Source: Lepidodermella squamata (Eukaryota > Gastrotricha). Taken from it: DNA of 64,000 nt. The position numbers were made by a program, and so were the translations under genes. The DNA is taken from positions 992,001-1,056,000 of the forward strand of contig JBLDXI010000024.1 in the NCBI GenBank assembly GCA_047495785.1, given 5' to 3'. Below, piece after piece: positions 55,154 through 64,000 of this stretch; the first letter of the stretch is position 1; each line of letters opens with the position of its first letter. A model generated the notes under the pieces. That model was not told where the DNA came from. It searched no databases and saw only the letters and a list, made by a program, of their open reading frames with translations.

Positions 55154-56857
55154 ATGAATTTGCGGCAAGTTGAAAGCCAGGCAATCATCAGCCTTCTGGC
55201 TGAAGTGAGTTTGCGCTTAAATAGAAGATGAAACGTGATTTGCTTTGCTTTGTTGATAGGATGCATTGCCGTCAAACATTTTGGTACTTGGACCATCTAG
55301 CTCAGGAAAATTTTCGACTGTCGAACATTGTTTGAAGGTATTTAACGACGTCAAGTTTTGATTTATTCGAAACCCATTTTACAGGTAGTTCGGCATCAAT
55401 CTACGTTTATTAACTGCCTGGGATGCTACAATCCAAAAAGTGTTTTTGAGGGTATTCTGTTGAACATTTTGCACAGTTCGAAATCATCGAGCGACTTGAT
55501 CGATGCGTCTTCCGCTGCTACCTGCAAATCGGGAGCTCAGTTTATCCGTCAGCTGCGATCAGTTTTCGAGGATGCCAGTATAAAGTCGTTTTGCATTGTA
55601 AGTTGCTTTTATGTTGTAGCATTGTTTCATGGCTCGCGTAAAATATTAGGTTTTCCGAAATTCCGAGCGTCTCTTGGAAGTCCTAGATTCATCAACTCTC
55701 TCACTTATGGCTCGTCTCAGAGAGCATACGAAGTTGAACGTTTGCTGCATTTTCATAAGCACAGCTCCGGTTCAAAAATTCTTCGCAAGACCAGACTTCC
55801 AATCAACGGTCGTTACTTTCCGCCCTTATACTGCCGATCAGCTTATTGCCATCAGCAAAGCTTCCTTGATTTGCCCACCAGACATGCCTCAGTCAATCTT
55901 TGATTGGTTTGTTGAATTTCTGTTCCGAAGTGTGCAGAGTATTACTCAAGATCTTGTTGAGATACGTTATCTGGTGAGTTTAGCGGAACATTAGCAGGTA
56001 GATTTTACTTGACGATTTCTCTTATAAATCAGCTATCTGCTTGCTTGCCGCGATTCCACAAAATGTTCCTTGATTTGACGGACAAGTCTTCCAGCAATTC
56101 TGTTTCGAACGTTTTTGGATCTCCAAGCAAAATCGGCAATAGGAACAATAGCAATTCAATGGCCCTAGCTCAACTTCATAAGCAGTTGGCTGTGATTGTC
56201 GAACTGATTTGCCAGCACGGCGTTTACACCAGGACATTGGTTGATCCGCCAGAAAGCATTAGCAGTGAAAGCTCGGCTGGCTTTCTAGGATTTTTACCAA
56301 GTGGCGCTTCTTCGAACTTGCTTCCAGCTGAAGTAGCCCTTAGCCACCTTTCAGCCCAGGCGAAATTACTTGTGGTCGCCGCCTTTGTTGCAGCGAAGAA
56401 TCCGCCATCGAGCGATAGACTTTTGTTTGAAAGCAAAACATCGAAGGCTGAAAATCGAGTTCTAGCCAAGCAGCGTCGTAAGAATGAACGAGCGAGGACA
56501 GCGAATGTGAATCCAGTTCCTCAACCACCTCGAATGTTTCGCTTGAGGCGTCTAGTTAGTATTTACCAGTATTTTGCCTCGGTGGCGTCTATCGCTCATA
56601 AAGCCCTGGAAAATGAAGAAGACGGCGATGTGTCAGATGTGATTTCATCCGACGTTATGAACGCAATCACGTCCCTGGTGGACTTGCGACTTCTATCGGC
56701 TGCGAAATCGAAGGACGCTCTTGCCAACCCAGCTTATTACTGTTCATTACACTACGATGACGTGTCGCGCATTGCCAAATCGGTGAATATCATGAACTTG
56801 GAGGCTTATTTGGACGACTTTGGCTCAGGTGGCGGCGCGGCATTTGACGACGGTTAA
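55154..56857 (+). CDS. ORC5: Origin recognition complex subunit 5
   Basis: Exons 55154-55204, 55260-55337, 55385-55597, 55650-55973 and 56033-56857 join in phase to 496 residues (human 435). The AAA+ part has a Walker A (LVLGPSSSGKFSTV), FINCLGCYN (human FVNCVEC) and a degenerate Walker B region (IVFRNSERLLEVLDSS in place of the acidic VLDKAE). The C-terminal ORC5 domain has LSAQAKLLVVAAFVAAKNPP, RLVSIYQYFASVA and YYCSLHYDDVSRIAKSVNIM, which match human ORC5 closely. ORC5 is part of the six-subunit complex that marks replication origins and loads MCM with CDC6 and CDT1. The loss of the Walker B acid suggests ATP may be bound but not hydrolysed. AATAAA is at 56920. Confidence 0.92.
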
Positions 56858-57613
56858 TTTTTGACTCGTTTTAATCCTCAATTTGTGACTATTGCATAGC
56901 ATGCTTTTCTCAGTTCTTCAATAAAGTTTGTCAAGATTTATAATAATTACCTTGCTATTTTTGAAGTATTATGAGGCTGTAATATGAGGTGTAATTACCT
57001 TGTTGAAAGCCCTATAACCATTCACGGCCGAGTATTGTTATACTAAATTTGTAGCGAGACAAGCCGATAAAGGGCGCACGCCTCTCATTGAGCGAAAACC
57101 GAAAACATGGCCTAATAGTATGAAATGAATCGTCACTCGCATTTTGAGAAGTTGTTGAAACTTGGGCGTAAATTGTTGTGTGGGTAAAAATTGTTGGCTG
57201 TAAACAGTAGCGATTGTTTACCCTCGTTTCCTGGCGCGGAATATGCAGTCGATTTAGCGATTATACCCAGTCCGTTAACCACGAGCCTGAAATTTATTAC
57301 AATGTTATATTAGGCCGTTAATTAACTGCGTTATATACGCATCGCCAGGCTAAATTACTAAATTTGATTTTAATATTTATGGCACTATCTTCATACGACA
57401 GAACTTTCTTAGCTAGGATGAGGGCGAAATGAGCCCCCTTTTAGGGTTATATATTCGGATCACGAGACAACTATTAATAACAAAATCTTACCTTTATTAC
57501 ATTATCGATTGTAAAACAACTGTTGCACCGAGATACGTTGCGCTCATCAGTTTCATTTAATAATTATTTTATAAAACTGTAAATAAGTTTGAAATGCTAG
57601 ATCGACGTCAGAA
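56858..57613. other. Intergenic region between ORC5 and the CUB cluster
   Basis: 756 bases; ORC5 poly(A) signal at 56920-56925 at its left end, otherwise AT-rich sequence without supported features. Confidence 0.5.
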
Positions 57614-58705
57614 ATGGATGGGTTTATTTTAATTTTGCTGATTTGTTTCAACTTTTTTGGTAAGTCTCTATTTTATTTTTATTTTCGCTGAATGAAATTT
57701 TTAATAGCTACAATTTTCGCTCAATGCACGTCCATAACGTTCATCTACGGCGTTGCCCCTGACACTGGACAACACGGCAATAACGGATATATTGAAAATC
57801 ATCGCGGCCCTGGGTATCGGTATTATCCGAATGAAAACTGTGGCTGGCAAATATCAGTTAGCAAAGGCTCAGTAATTCGGTAAATCGCATTATTTGTATT
57901 CTTTCGATGAATTATAAATGGATTCATTTTCAGATTTTTGTTTCAGTCGATTGATATCGAAAATTCAAGTAACCTAAATTCACTTGATTTAACTACCCTA
58001 AAAACTTCTATTATTTCAGCTTATTGCGATAATGACTGGGTTGAAATTAAGGATGGATTTTCATTTTCCTCATCGATAACTGGCAGAATTTGTGATAGCT
58101 CAGTCGTCGGGCAATGGTTTTACACGACAGATATCACAGGATTCGTCCAATTTCAAACGAATGGTTACATTGAAAGGCGAGGATTTACGTTATACTGGGA
58201 GAAAGGTGCTCGATTTTTTTTTAAATTGTTACTATAAACATTAATTATTTTAGTGGCAACTATGATCCCAGACTCTGCATTTTCCGATGCAATGAAATCT
58301 GTCCCAATGATTTCTGGCACGAGGCTAAGCTACAATATGACAACCCAAACTACACCCGAGATTCAAACGGCTAGTTTCAGTCTTATGGTCAGCATTACGG
58401 CCGTCGTTGGGATAACTTTTGGAGTCGCCTTAATTGTGATAACAGGAATCTTAATTTGCGTAGTTTTCCCCAAGTAAGACTTTTCTTGTCTCTCGCTCCT
58501 TTTGAGGAACATTTTTTGTATCAATTTTAGGAAGCAAGAACTCGCGGAAAGGATTATGGGCGATTTTGAGGTGGAAGCCGCAACGCTCCAGTCTAAAACC
58601 TGTGTGCAAGTGACTCAGAATCAGCCGGCTCAAGCTCAACATCAGCGAAAATCGATACTAAGCCAGTCGAATCGGCATAACGAGGTTAGGAGTTGCATTA
58701 ACTAA
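57614..58705 (+). CDS. CUB-domain type I membrane protein, cluster member 1
   Basis: Exons 57614-57659, 57708-57879, 57934-57968, 58020-58205, 58254-58473 and 58531-58705 join in phase to 277 residues. A signal peptide (MDGFILILLICFNFF) is followed by one CUB domain of about 130 residues: GYIENHRGPGYRYYPNENCGW, YCDNDWVEIKDG, GRICDSS, FQTNGYIERRGFTLYWEK. A short stalk and one membrane helix (LMVSITAVVGITFGVALIVI) lead to a 70-residue Gln-rich cytosolic tail. CUB domains bind proteins or glycans outside the cell, often with calcium; ligand and role here are unknown. The last exon may continue past a GTTAGG donor-like site at 58683. Exon phases match member 2 exactly. Confidence 0.75.
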
Positions 58706-59617
58706 AAAAAATCTCCGCCTTTAATGTATTGTCTTTTTTCGGTGCGTCGTCTGCCGGTCTGCCTAATAGAGCCTGAACGAATTGGAATACGAAAATATAC
58801 CAATGATAGATTCGTTGATGAGATAGACACCTAAGCGCGGCGAGTTTTCGTGTTACAATTATCGGAGATTTTTTTCGCCGATGCTGCCGGGCGCCTCAAT
58901 CCAGCCAAAAAAACTCACCTGTTTTCTTATCTCCACTCTGTTTCATGTGATCGATTGATTTGCGTTAATAATAATCGTATCATTTTTTTTTGAACCGATG
59001 TTATTTTAATCGATTGAAATCGCGGTATATACTCACTTGATGATGAGGTTTACGTGTTCGATCAAGGCGTGCAGGTCGCTATATTTGCAACAGACTGCTG
59101 CTTTAAGGGTGAAGTTTTTTAAGCATGAAATCTATACATTTCCGATCCCCTAGCGAATTATATACATGTCTGAGTAAATTTTCGCATGATTTCGTGCGGC
59201 TCGTTTCCTGAGACAGTTTACTCCACGAGATCAAAGTCGCGTAGGCAAATACGTATACGGAGCTTACTTAGCAGTAATGGGAATGCCGTCTGGATAAAAT
59301 TGATTATTTCCTCCCTTCATTACCATAATCTTTGCTTTCCTCTCACTTGACACGTGAGACTTCTAGAGTAGTCTGGGCCCGCGATAGGTAAACGAAAGCT
59401 GAGGCTATGATGCTTCACGATTTACTTCTTTCACCCGCTGGCGATTTTCGGTATCGTTACTGATCGATCAATTTTTTTCATACTAGATTCGACCTAGCGA
59501 TGACAATTTCTGCGAGAAGTCGCTGAATTAAGCCTTCTTCAATGCCTTAATTTCCAGAGGTGAGAGTTTTTTTCGAAATTATCCTGAATTTTTTAGAATT
59601 TCATCATTCTAGCCTCA
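58706..59617 (+). other. Spacer between CUB genes 1 and 2
   Basis: About 900 bases without a supported ORF. CATCATTCTAG ends five bases before the ATG at 59618, again acceptor-like. Confidence 0.45.
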
Positions 59618-60889
59618 ATGAAGAAAATCCGCCTAAAAACGATAATTGACCTTTATGGCCTATTTTTGCCGTCAATTTTGTCATTTTTTCCTTGTAAGTC
59701 GATTAATTATAGACGCAAATGCATGACTAAGACACGCTTTTTAGATTTGAGTGTTGCCGATTCTGGCTGTTCGAGCACGCCAACAGTACACGGCGTATCC
59801 GACGGCCTTATTAGCGGTTATATCGAAAATAAACGTGGTCCTGAAAATAAATATTTTAGCAACGAAAACTGCAGTTGGCTGATCTTAATTGACGATGGCT
59901 ATAATATTCGGTGGGTTTAATTAGCGCTATTTTATTCCCTTAATTTGTTGCTTTCGCGTGGCACAGGTTTAGCTTCCTAAACGTTACGATGGAGTACTCG
60001 AGTAAGTGGCTGTCGATAACATTTTTTTATCCTATTCATTCGATTTGTTCTTGCGCAGGTGGTTGTGTGAGGGATTTTGTTGAAATTCGAGACGGCTCAA
60101 CTGTGAACGCAGACTCATTGAGCGGCAAAGTTTGTGCGTACAACTCGGTGGCAGGGCGCAGCTTCACATCGACCGGCAACGTAGCTTTAGTTCACTTTAA
60201 AACAAACACCAACAAAGAGAGTTACGGCTTCAAATTATTTTGGGAAAAATCTGAAGGTAGCACAATTTAAGGTGGAATTTTTAAATTTATTTAAATTTAT
60301 TTACAGAAATGCCTCAGCTGTTAACGACCCGGTCTACCCCGGTAAGTAGACGGCTTGTGACTGTAGCCGGCGTGAATTTCCTAACTTCAACACAGCCGCA
60401 TACGATGACAACGTCGATACACGAGTCGCTGTTGCACGGGGCCAGCATGGAGATGGTCCTAGGCATCACCTCGGTTGTCGGCGTTACTTTCATCGTTGCT
60501 CTCGTTCTTATTTGCTTAATCGTCGTTTGCATTGTTTGCAAAAAGTAAGAAATTAATCTCCGTTTTTTCTTTATATTTAAAAAAAATATTTAATCTTAGA
60601 AGCAAAGTTCCGGACGAAGATTTGGAAGAGGATATTCTTGCGTCGAACACGGAGAATAATACGAGGCGAAATGTCCTTCGGCAAGAACTGCTTTTAACCG
60701 AGGAAGAACTGGAAGATTTACGCCGGTGCATCACAGCTTCATCGCATGAAGATGTTCGACCTCTTGGGGTATTTAATCCACCCTAATTTTTTAATATTAA
60801 AATTGATTAATTTTGGTATTTTACAGGTAATTTCTAAGCAAAATGGTCATTATTCGAACCACACTCCAAAAACCGAGCAATACTCATAA
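59618..60889 (+). CDS. CUB-domain type I membrane protein, cluster member 2
   Basis: Exons 59618-59693, 59745-59910, 59967-60001, 60059-60256, 60307-60544, 60600-60768 and 60827-60889 join in phase to 314 residues. A signal peptide-like start (IIDLYGLFLPSILSFF) precedes a CUB domain: GYIENKRGPENKYFSNENCSW, CVRDFVEIRDGS, GKVCAYNS, FKTNTNKESYGFKLFWEK. One membrane helix (MVLGITSVVGVTFIVALVLI) follows, then an acidic cytosolic tail (DEDLEEDI, LLLTEEELEDLRR). The third exon is 35 bases in both this gene and member 1, and intron phases agree throughout, so the two are tandem duplicates. No function can be assigned beyond cell-surface binding. Confidence 0.78.
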
Positions 60890-61234
60890 ATTTTATGTGT
60901 TGAAGCACTAGCCATGTGAAATTAAGAGAATGATTTTGCTGTGGTGAAATGAGCGGCTGCGACCTACTTGCCATGATTGTGATTGTTTTATTATTATTTT
61001 ATTCAAGTCTGTTTTTTTGCGTTAATTTCAGAAAAAGTTTTACCGAGTGAATCAGCGGCGAAAATACTACGAAGAAATAATAAGAGAATTAATCACAACG
61101 CGTGTCGAGTGTGTTACTCACTAATGTTCAAGGTTACACTATACAGGTGCTGCGTTCATCTCAGTTTTAAAAGCCAAAGCGTGGCTGTGTTTAACAGGCA
61201 TTTATATTTATATTCTTAGTTCAATGATACCGCG
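60890..61234 (+). other. Spacer between CUB genes 2 and 3
   Basis: 345 AT-rich bases. TATTCTTAG, acceptor-like, ends at 61219, 15 bases before the third gene's ATG. A four-codon uORF (ATGATACCGCGATGA) starts at 61224. Confidence 0.45.
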
Positions 61235-61238
61235 ATGA
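61224..61238 (+). promoter_or_regulatory. uORF overlapping the start codon of CUB gene 3
   Basis: The uORF reads M-I-P-R-stop, and its stop TGA shares ATGA with the main ATG at 61235. If present in the mRNA, translation of the CUB protein would depend on leaky scanning or stop-start reinitiation. Confidence 0.4.
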
Positions 61239-62905
61239 ACTTGAGGTTAATAGCTTTTCTCTCTTGTGTTGCTCAAGCTGGAGCTGCTTGCGTCGGCAAT
61301 GTTACAAAAATCGACGATCCTCGTGCCGATCACGGCGTTATTGAAAACGAAATCAGCTCAAGGAGTAGATATTTATCCAGTCAAAATTGCACGTGGCTAG
61401 TTGTTGTTCCAGACGGTTATAAAATTAGGTAGCTAATTGGACCTCGAAGCAGACAAACATGTTTAATTACTTTAAAATATGTTCAGATTCCAATTCGATG
61501 TATTAGACCTTGAATCGAACCTTGATCGGCCAAGTGGTTAGTCAATTTTTCATTTTTTAGCTGACCGTTTATTTCGAAACATCTTGAATATTTTTGCAAC
61601 CAAAATTAAATCCTTCGAAGGGTATTCTGGAAAGAAGTAAATTTGGTAGTTTTTCATTGTTTAGAGATGGTGCACTGAATTTCTTATAGTGGCAGGTTGT
61701 AGCCGCTTCTCCATGGGTAAACCAGGGTTGGGTATATATAAATCTGCGAGCTCTCTATTGGGATGTAATACTTATAGGACGGCTCTTTTTGGAAAAGCTA
61801 TAAAAGCGATTCCAAAAATGAGGCAGTCTCTTACCATATTCAGGGAGATTTCGGTCATCTTTCAGCTTTCATTCTCCATTCCACTCAACCGGCATAATGG
61901 AGGAAATAGATTTTTTACCTCCTCAAGTCAAAGCGGAATACGGGATGTTTTTTGAAGCCTTAGGCCATGGGCATTTTAATTAAGAAAACATCAAATCCCA
62001 AGTTCGAATGGCTAAGATCCTAAATTCAATCATTCCAGAGTTGAACCTTTTGAAATATCCACACGAGAGGGCAGGTCCTGAGCTCTTTTAGTAATGGATT
62101 TCTGAAACATAGGAATTGTTGAAATTACTCTGGAAGTTTGAGCCATCAGTAGCCAGTTAAGTTGCATTTTCTATAATGTCGGGAAATATATTTCTACAAT
62201 GCCAAATTTTAGCAAAGCAATTTTCTTATAATATCAAAACAAATTCTTTATTTCCTACTCTGACCAGTTATTTTTCGTTTTTTTTCTGTAGAGTGTCACG
62301 ATTGGGTCGAGATCAAGAATAAGCTGACAGATTCTAAGCCCATCGTTAAAGCGTGTACTGTCAGCACCGTAGCCATGAAATGGTTCTACTCATCCAGCAG
62401 CGTAGCCTACGTCCAATTTGTGAGCGACGAATCCGTTCAAAATTACGGTTTCAAACTCAAATGGGAACGAGTCGACAGCGGGGATTCAGCTAAAAAGCAA
62501 AGCCCAAACTCGCCATCCAATACTGAAGTGGCTACTTCTCCCGCGCCTGCCATGTCAACAGATGCCGGGGCGTTACTTGGCGACGACCAGGTTGTTACAA
62601 AAGGCGACATTCGCGTTGTTATGGCAATCGCAATTGCAGCCCTGGCTATTAGCACCTTGGCCGTAATATTCCTTCTCGTCGTTATATTTATGCGCAGTTG
62701 CAGCGACGAGGCTAAATACATGCGTCCGGTTGTCGGAATTCGGACTGCTGGGCCAGATCACGCACCGTCGCCGTCAACAGCCGCATCGAGTAACAGCGGA
62801 AACACCGAGGAACACTACTTCGAACTTCCCGACCGGAGCTCAACCCCTGGCAACCGCCCATTTTTTTCACAGCCCGCGGCGGCGGCGCCAGCATATAAAA
62901 AATAA
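61235..62905 (+). CDS. CUB-domain type I membrane protein, cluster member 3
   Basis: Exons 61235-61428, 61487-61536 and 62292-62905 join in phase to 285 residues. A signal peptide (MNLRLIAFLSCVAQAGAA) leads to a CUB domain: GVIENEISSRSRYLSSQNCTW, ECHDWVEIKNKL, VKACTVS, FVSDESVQNYGFKLKWER. After a Ser/Pro stalk comes one helix (VVMAIAIAALAISTLAVIFL) and a Pro/Ser/Ala-rich tail. The gene has fewer introns than members 1 and 2; introns in the second CUB half and near the membrane helix are gone, while the intron after the DGYKIR-type motif is kept at the same place and phase. The second intron has grown to 755 bases. Confidence 0.75.
61537..62291 (+). other. 755-base intron of CUB gene 3
   Basis: Much larger than the 50-60 base introns of its neighbours. 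AT-rich, no terminal repeats or ORF that I can support. Confidence 0.6.
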
Positions 62906-63598
62906 TTATTTTTCACGCGCCTCAAGACTTTCTGTTCCAAACAAGAATTTCCGCTATAAGCGCGCGTTTTTATACCACTGCGTATTTCATTGTTATTAGC
63001 ATGGGTATAATGTATAATAATATAATAATATACGTGCCTTCATTACCCCCAGTGCGCAAAAGTGCGCGCTCTTCAGTGTTGTTTTTTGTTCGTGAATGCC
63101 GAAACTACTACGTCACACATACAAATGTATTATTCATAGCAGCACACACATATAGTGCATACATGCCAGCGCTGTCTGCCTTATTATAATTCTACAAATA
63201 GAGCGAGCAAGCGAGAGGGGAAAAAACCCGACATTCATTTTTTATTACAACATTGTTTTACTTCGATCTTTTTTTTATCTGCGGTCTATGCGTTGCCTAT
63301 ACGATGAGGAGCAGAAGGGTAAAAAAATATACACAAGGGAATCATCCTATTCTGCGGCAATAAAAAATCTGTCATTCAAACACTCTGTTTTTTATATCGG
63401 ATTTTTTACCCCTGTCGGATATTGCTTTAATATATAGGTTATACGCATATATTATAAAGACCGCGAACTTTATCGTGAACCTGCTCATTCTACACAATAG
63501 GCGATCGAAAGCAGGCAGCTCATCCCCGCAACTAATGGTTTCGTAACTGTCTATCACTCAACTGATGAAGTTTAACACTGATACGATTGTCTGCAAAA
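62906..63598 (+). other. Spacer after the CUB genes
   Basis: About 690 AT-rich bases. Nothing supported apart from the promoter expected for the gene at 63599. Confidence 0.4.
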
Positions 63599-63961
63599 AT
63601 GTTCACCTCAAGCACTGCGATGATGATTACGATTGTTGCCTGTTCACTTTTGCTGGCAGGCCAATCGGCAGCGGTTCCGATTTTATGTGACCAGAATAAT
63701 ACGACAGCCATCACCACGAATAGTTCGGAGGCTAATAACTCTGAAGCCGTATTTGTTAATTGTCCACCACCCGCTTCGTCCAGTGCCGAAGAGACATTCG
63801 TGTTTGTCGTCGCTATAGTCGGTGTCGTCGTTTGCAGTCTTGCCGTTGTTTTGGTACTCGTTTTGCTGTTCACGCGAACTGGCCTGGAATTTGAAAATCA
63901 AAGGTTATTAGCTCCAATTTTGCGACCATTAAAAATTTCACTAGAAAAATCAGGTATTTAA
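63599..63961 (+). CDS. Short single-pass membrane protein, possibly incomplete
   Basis: 120 residues if read as one exon. A signal peptide (ITIVACSLLLAGQSAAV) is followed by a 45-residue ectodomain with two cysteines and several N-glycosylation sequons (NNTT, TNSS, NNSE), a membrane helix (FVFVVAIVGVVVCSLAVVLV) and a short basic tail. It has the signal-stalk-helix outline of the CUB genes beside it but no CUB domain. A donor-like G|GTATTT at 63954 suggests that splicing may continue past the window, so the stop at 63961 may not be used. Function unknown. Confidence 0.45.
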   Translation: MFTSSTAMMITIVACSLLLAGQSAAVPILCDQNNTTAITTNSSEANNSEAVFVNCPPPASSSAEETFVFVVAIVGVVVCSLAVVLVLVLLFTRTGLEFENQRLLAPILRPLKISLEKSGI

Positions 63962-64000
63962 TTGTAAATTGAAGTGTCGATGAATCGCATGGCCCCCGAC

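Noticed and set aside
1-64000. Bacterial contamination, CRISPR arrays or phage genes
   Set aside because: All identified genes are intron-bearing metazoan orthologues and no regularly spaced repeats are present.

Overview
This window is nuclear DNA from a small-genome animal. The genes are split by many short introns (often 50-60 bases, GT...AG, acceptors ending TTTCAG, TTTTAG or TGTAG). Joining exons in phase gives full-length orthologues of metazoan proteins. Nothing is prokaryotic: there are no ribosome binding sites, no bacterial-type operons and no CRISPR arrays. I cannot name the species. A DRC6/FBXL13 gene (nexin-dynein regulatory complex of motile axonemes) argues against nematodes, which lack motile cilia. 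The close gene spacing and splice-acceptor-like sites just before start codons suggest a bilaterian with spliced-leader trans-splicing. All exon joins were made by eye and no RNA evidence was available.

Layout. 1-585 (-): 5' end of an ARIP4/RAD54L2-like SNF2 helicase. 1921-3345 (+): DOMON-cytochrome b561 reductase. 3657-7863 (+): FBXL13/DRC6. 8092-8688 (-): two-TM protein of unknown role. 9054-9885 (-): PTPDC1-like phosphatase. 10528-16659 (-): complete KDM5 histone demethylase. 17313-17903 (+): MARVEL four-TM protein. 18575-20023 (+): GPKOW. 20307-21009 (-): TPRKB/CGI121. 22059-23233 (-): CNBP with eight zinc knuckles. 23234-28161: gene-poor stretch with a pogo-like MITE, Argonaute-like remnants, a fold-back element and a small tandem repeat. 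28162-28716 (+): BTG/TOB protein. 30303-32251 (+): PARP3. 35875-36276 (+): Ser/Arg-rich ORF, probably an alternative first exon of filamin. 38320-50626 (+): filamin with two CH domains and about 22 Ig repeats. 51852-53336 (-): TRMT10C. 53501-54518 (-): TBK1-adaptor/TAX1BP1-like protein. 55154-56857 (+): ORC5. 57614-62905 (+): three tandem CUB-domain type I membrane proteins, followed at 63599 by a related-looking short membrane protein that lacks the CUB domain.

Themes. Chromatin and genome maintenance: ARIP4-like helicase, KDM5, PARP3, ORC5. RNA and tRNA biology: GPKOW, TPRKB, TRMT10C, CNBP, BTG. Cilium and centrosome: FBXL13, PTPDC1. Actin scaffolding: filamin.

The most interesting system-level signal is the arrangement of same-strand neighbours. 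A poly(A) signal of the upstream gene is followed within about 20-50 bases by a splice-acceptor-like site and then, within 0-12 bases, by the next ATG. This is seen at FRRS1-like/FBXL13, MARVEL/GPKOW and TBK1-adaptor/TRMT10C, and more weakly at PTPDC1/two-TM protein. It is what operons resolved by spliced-leader trans-splicing look like. Other points worth a second look are the putative N-terminal filamin extension with five basophilic phosphosite motifs, a run of phase-0 microexons in FBXL13, the CUB-receptor cluster with conserved exon structure, and an Argonaute PAZ-like relic beside a DNA transposon.
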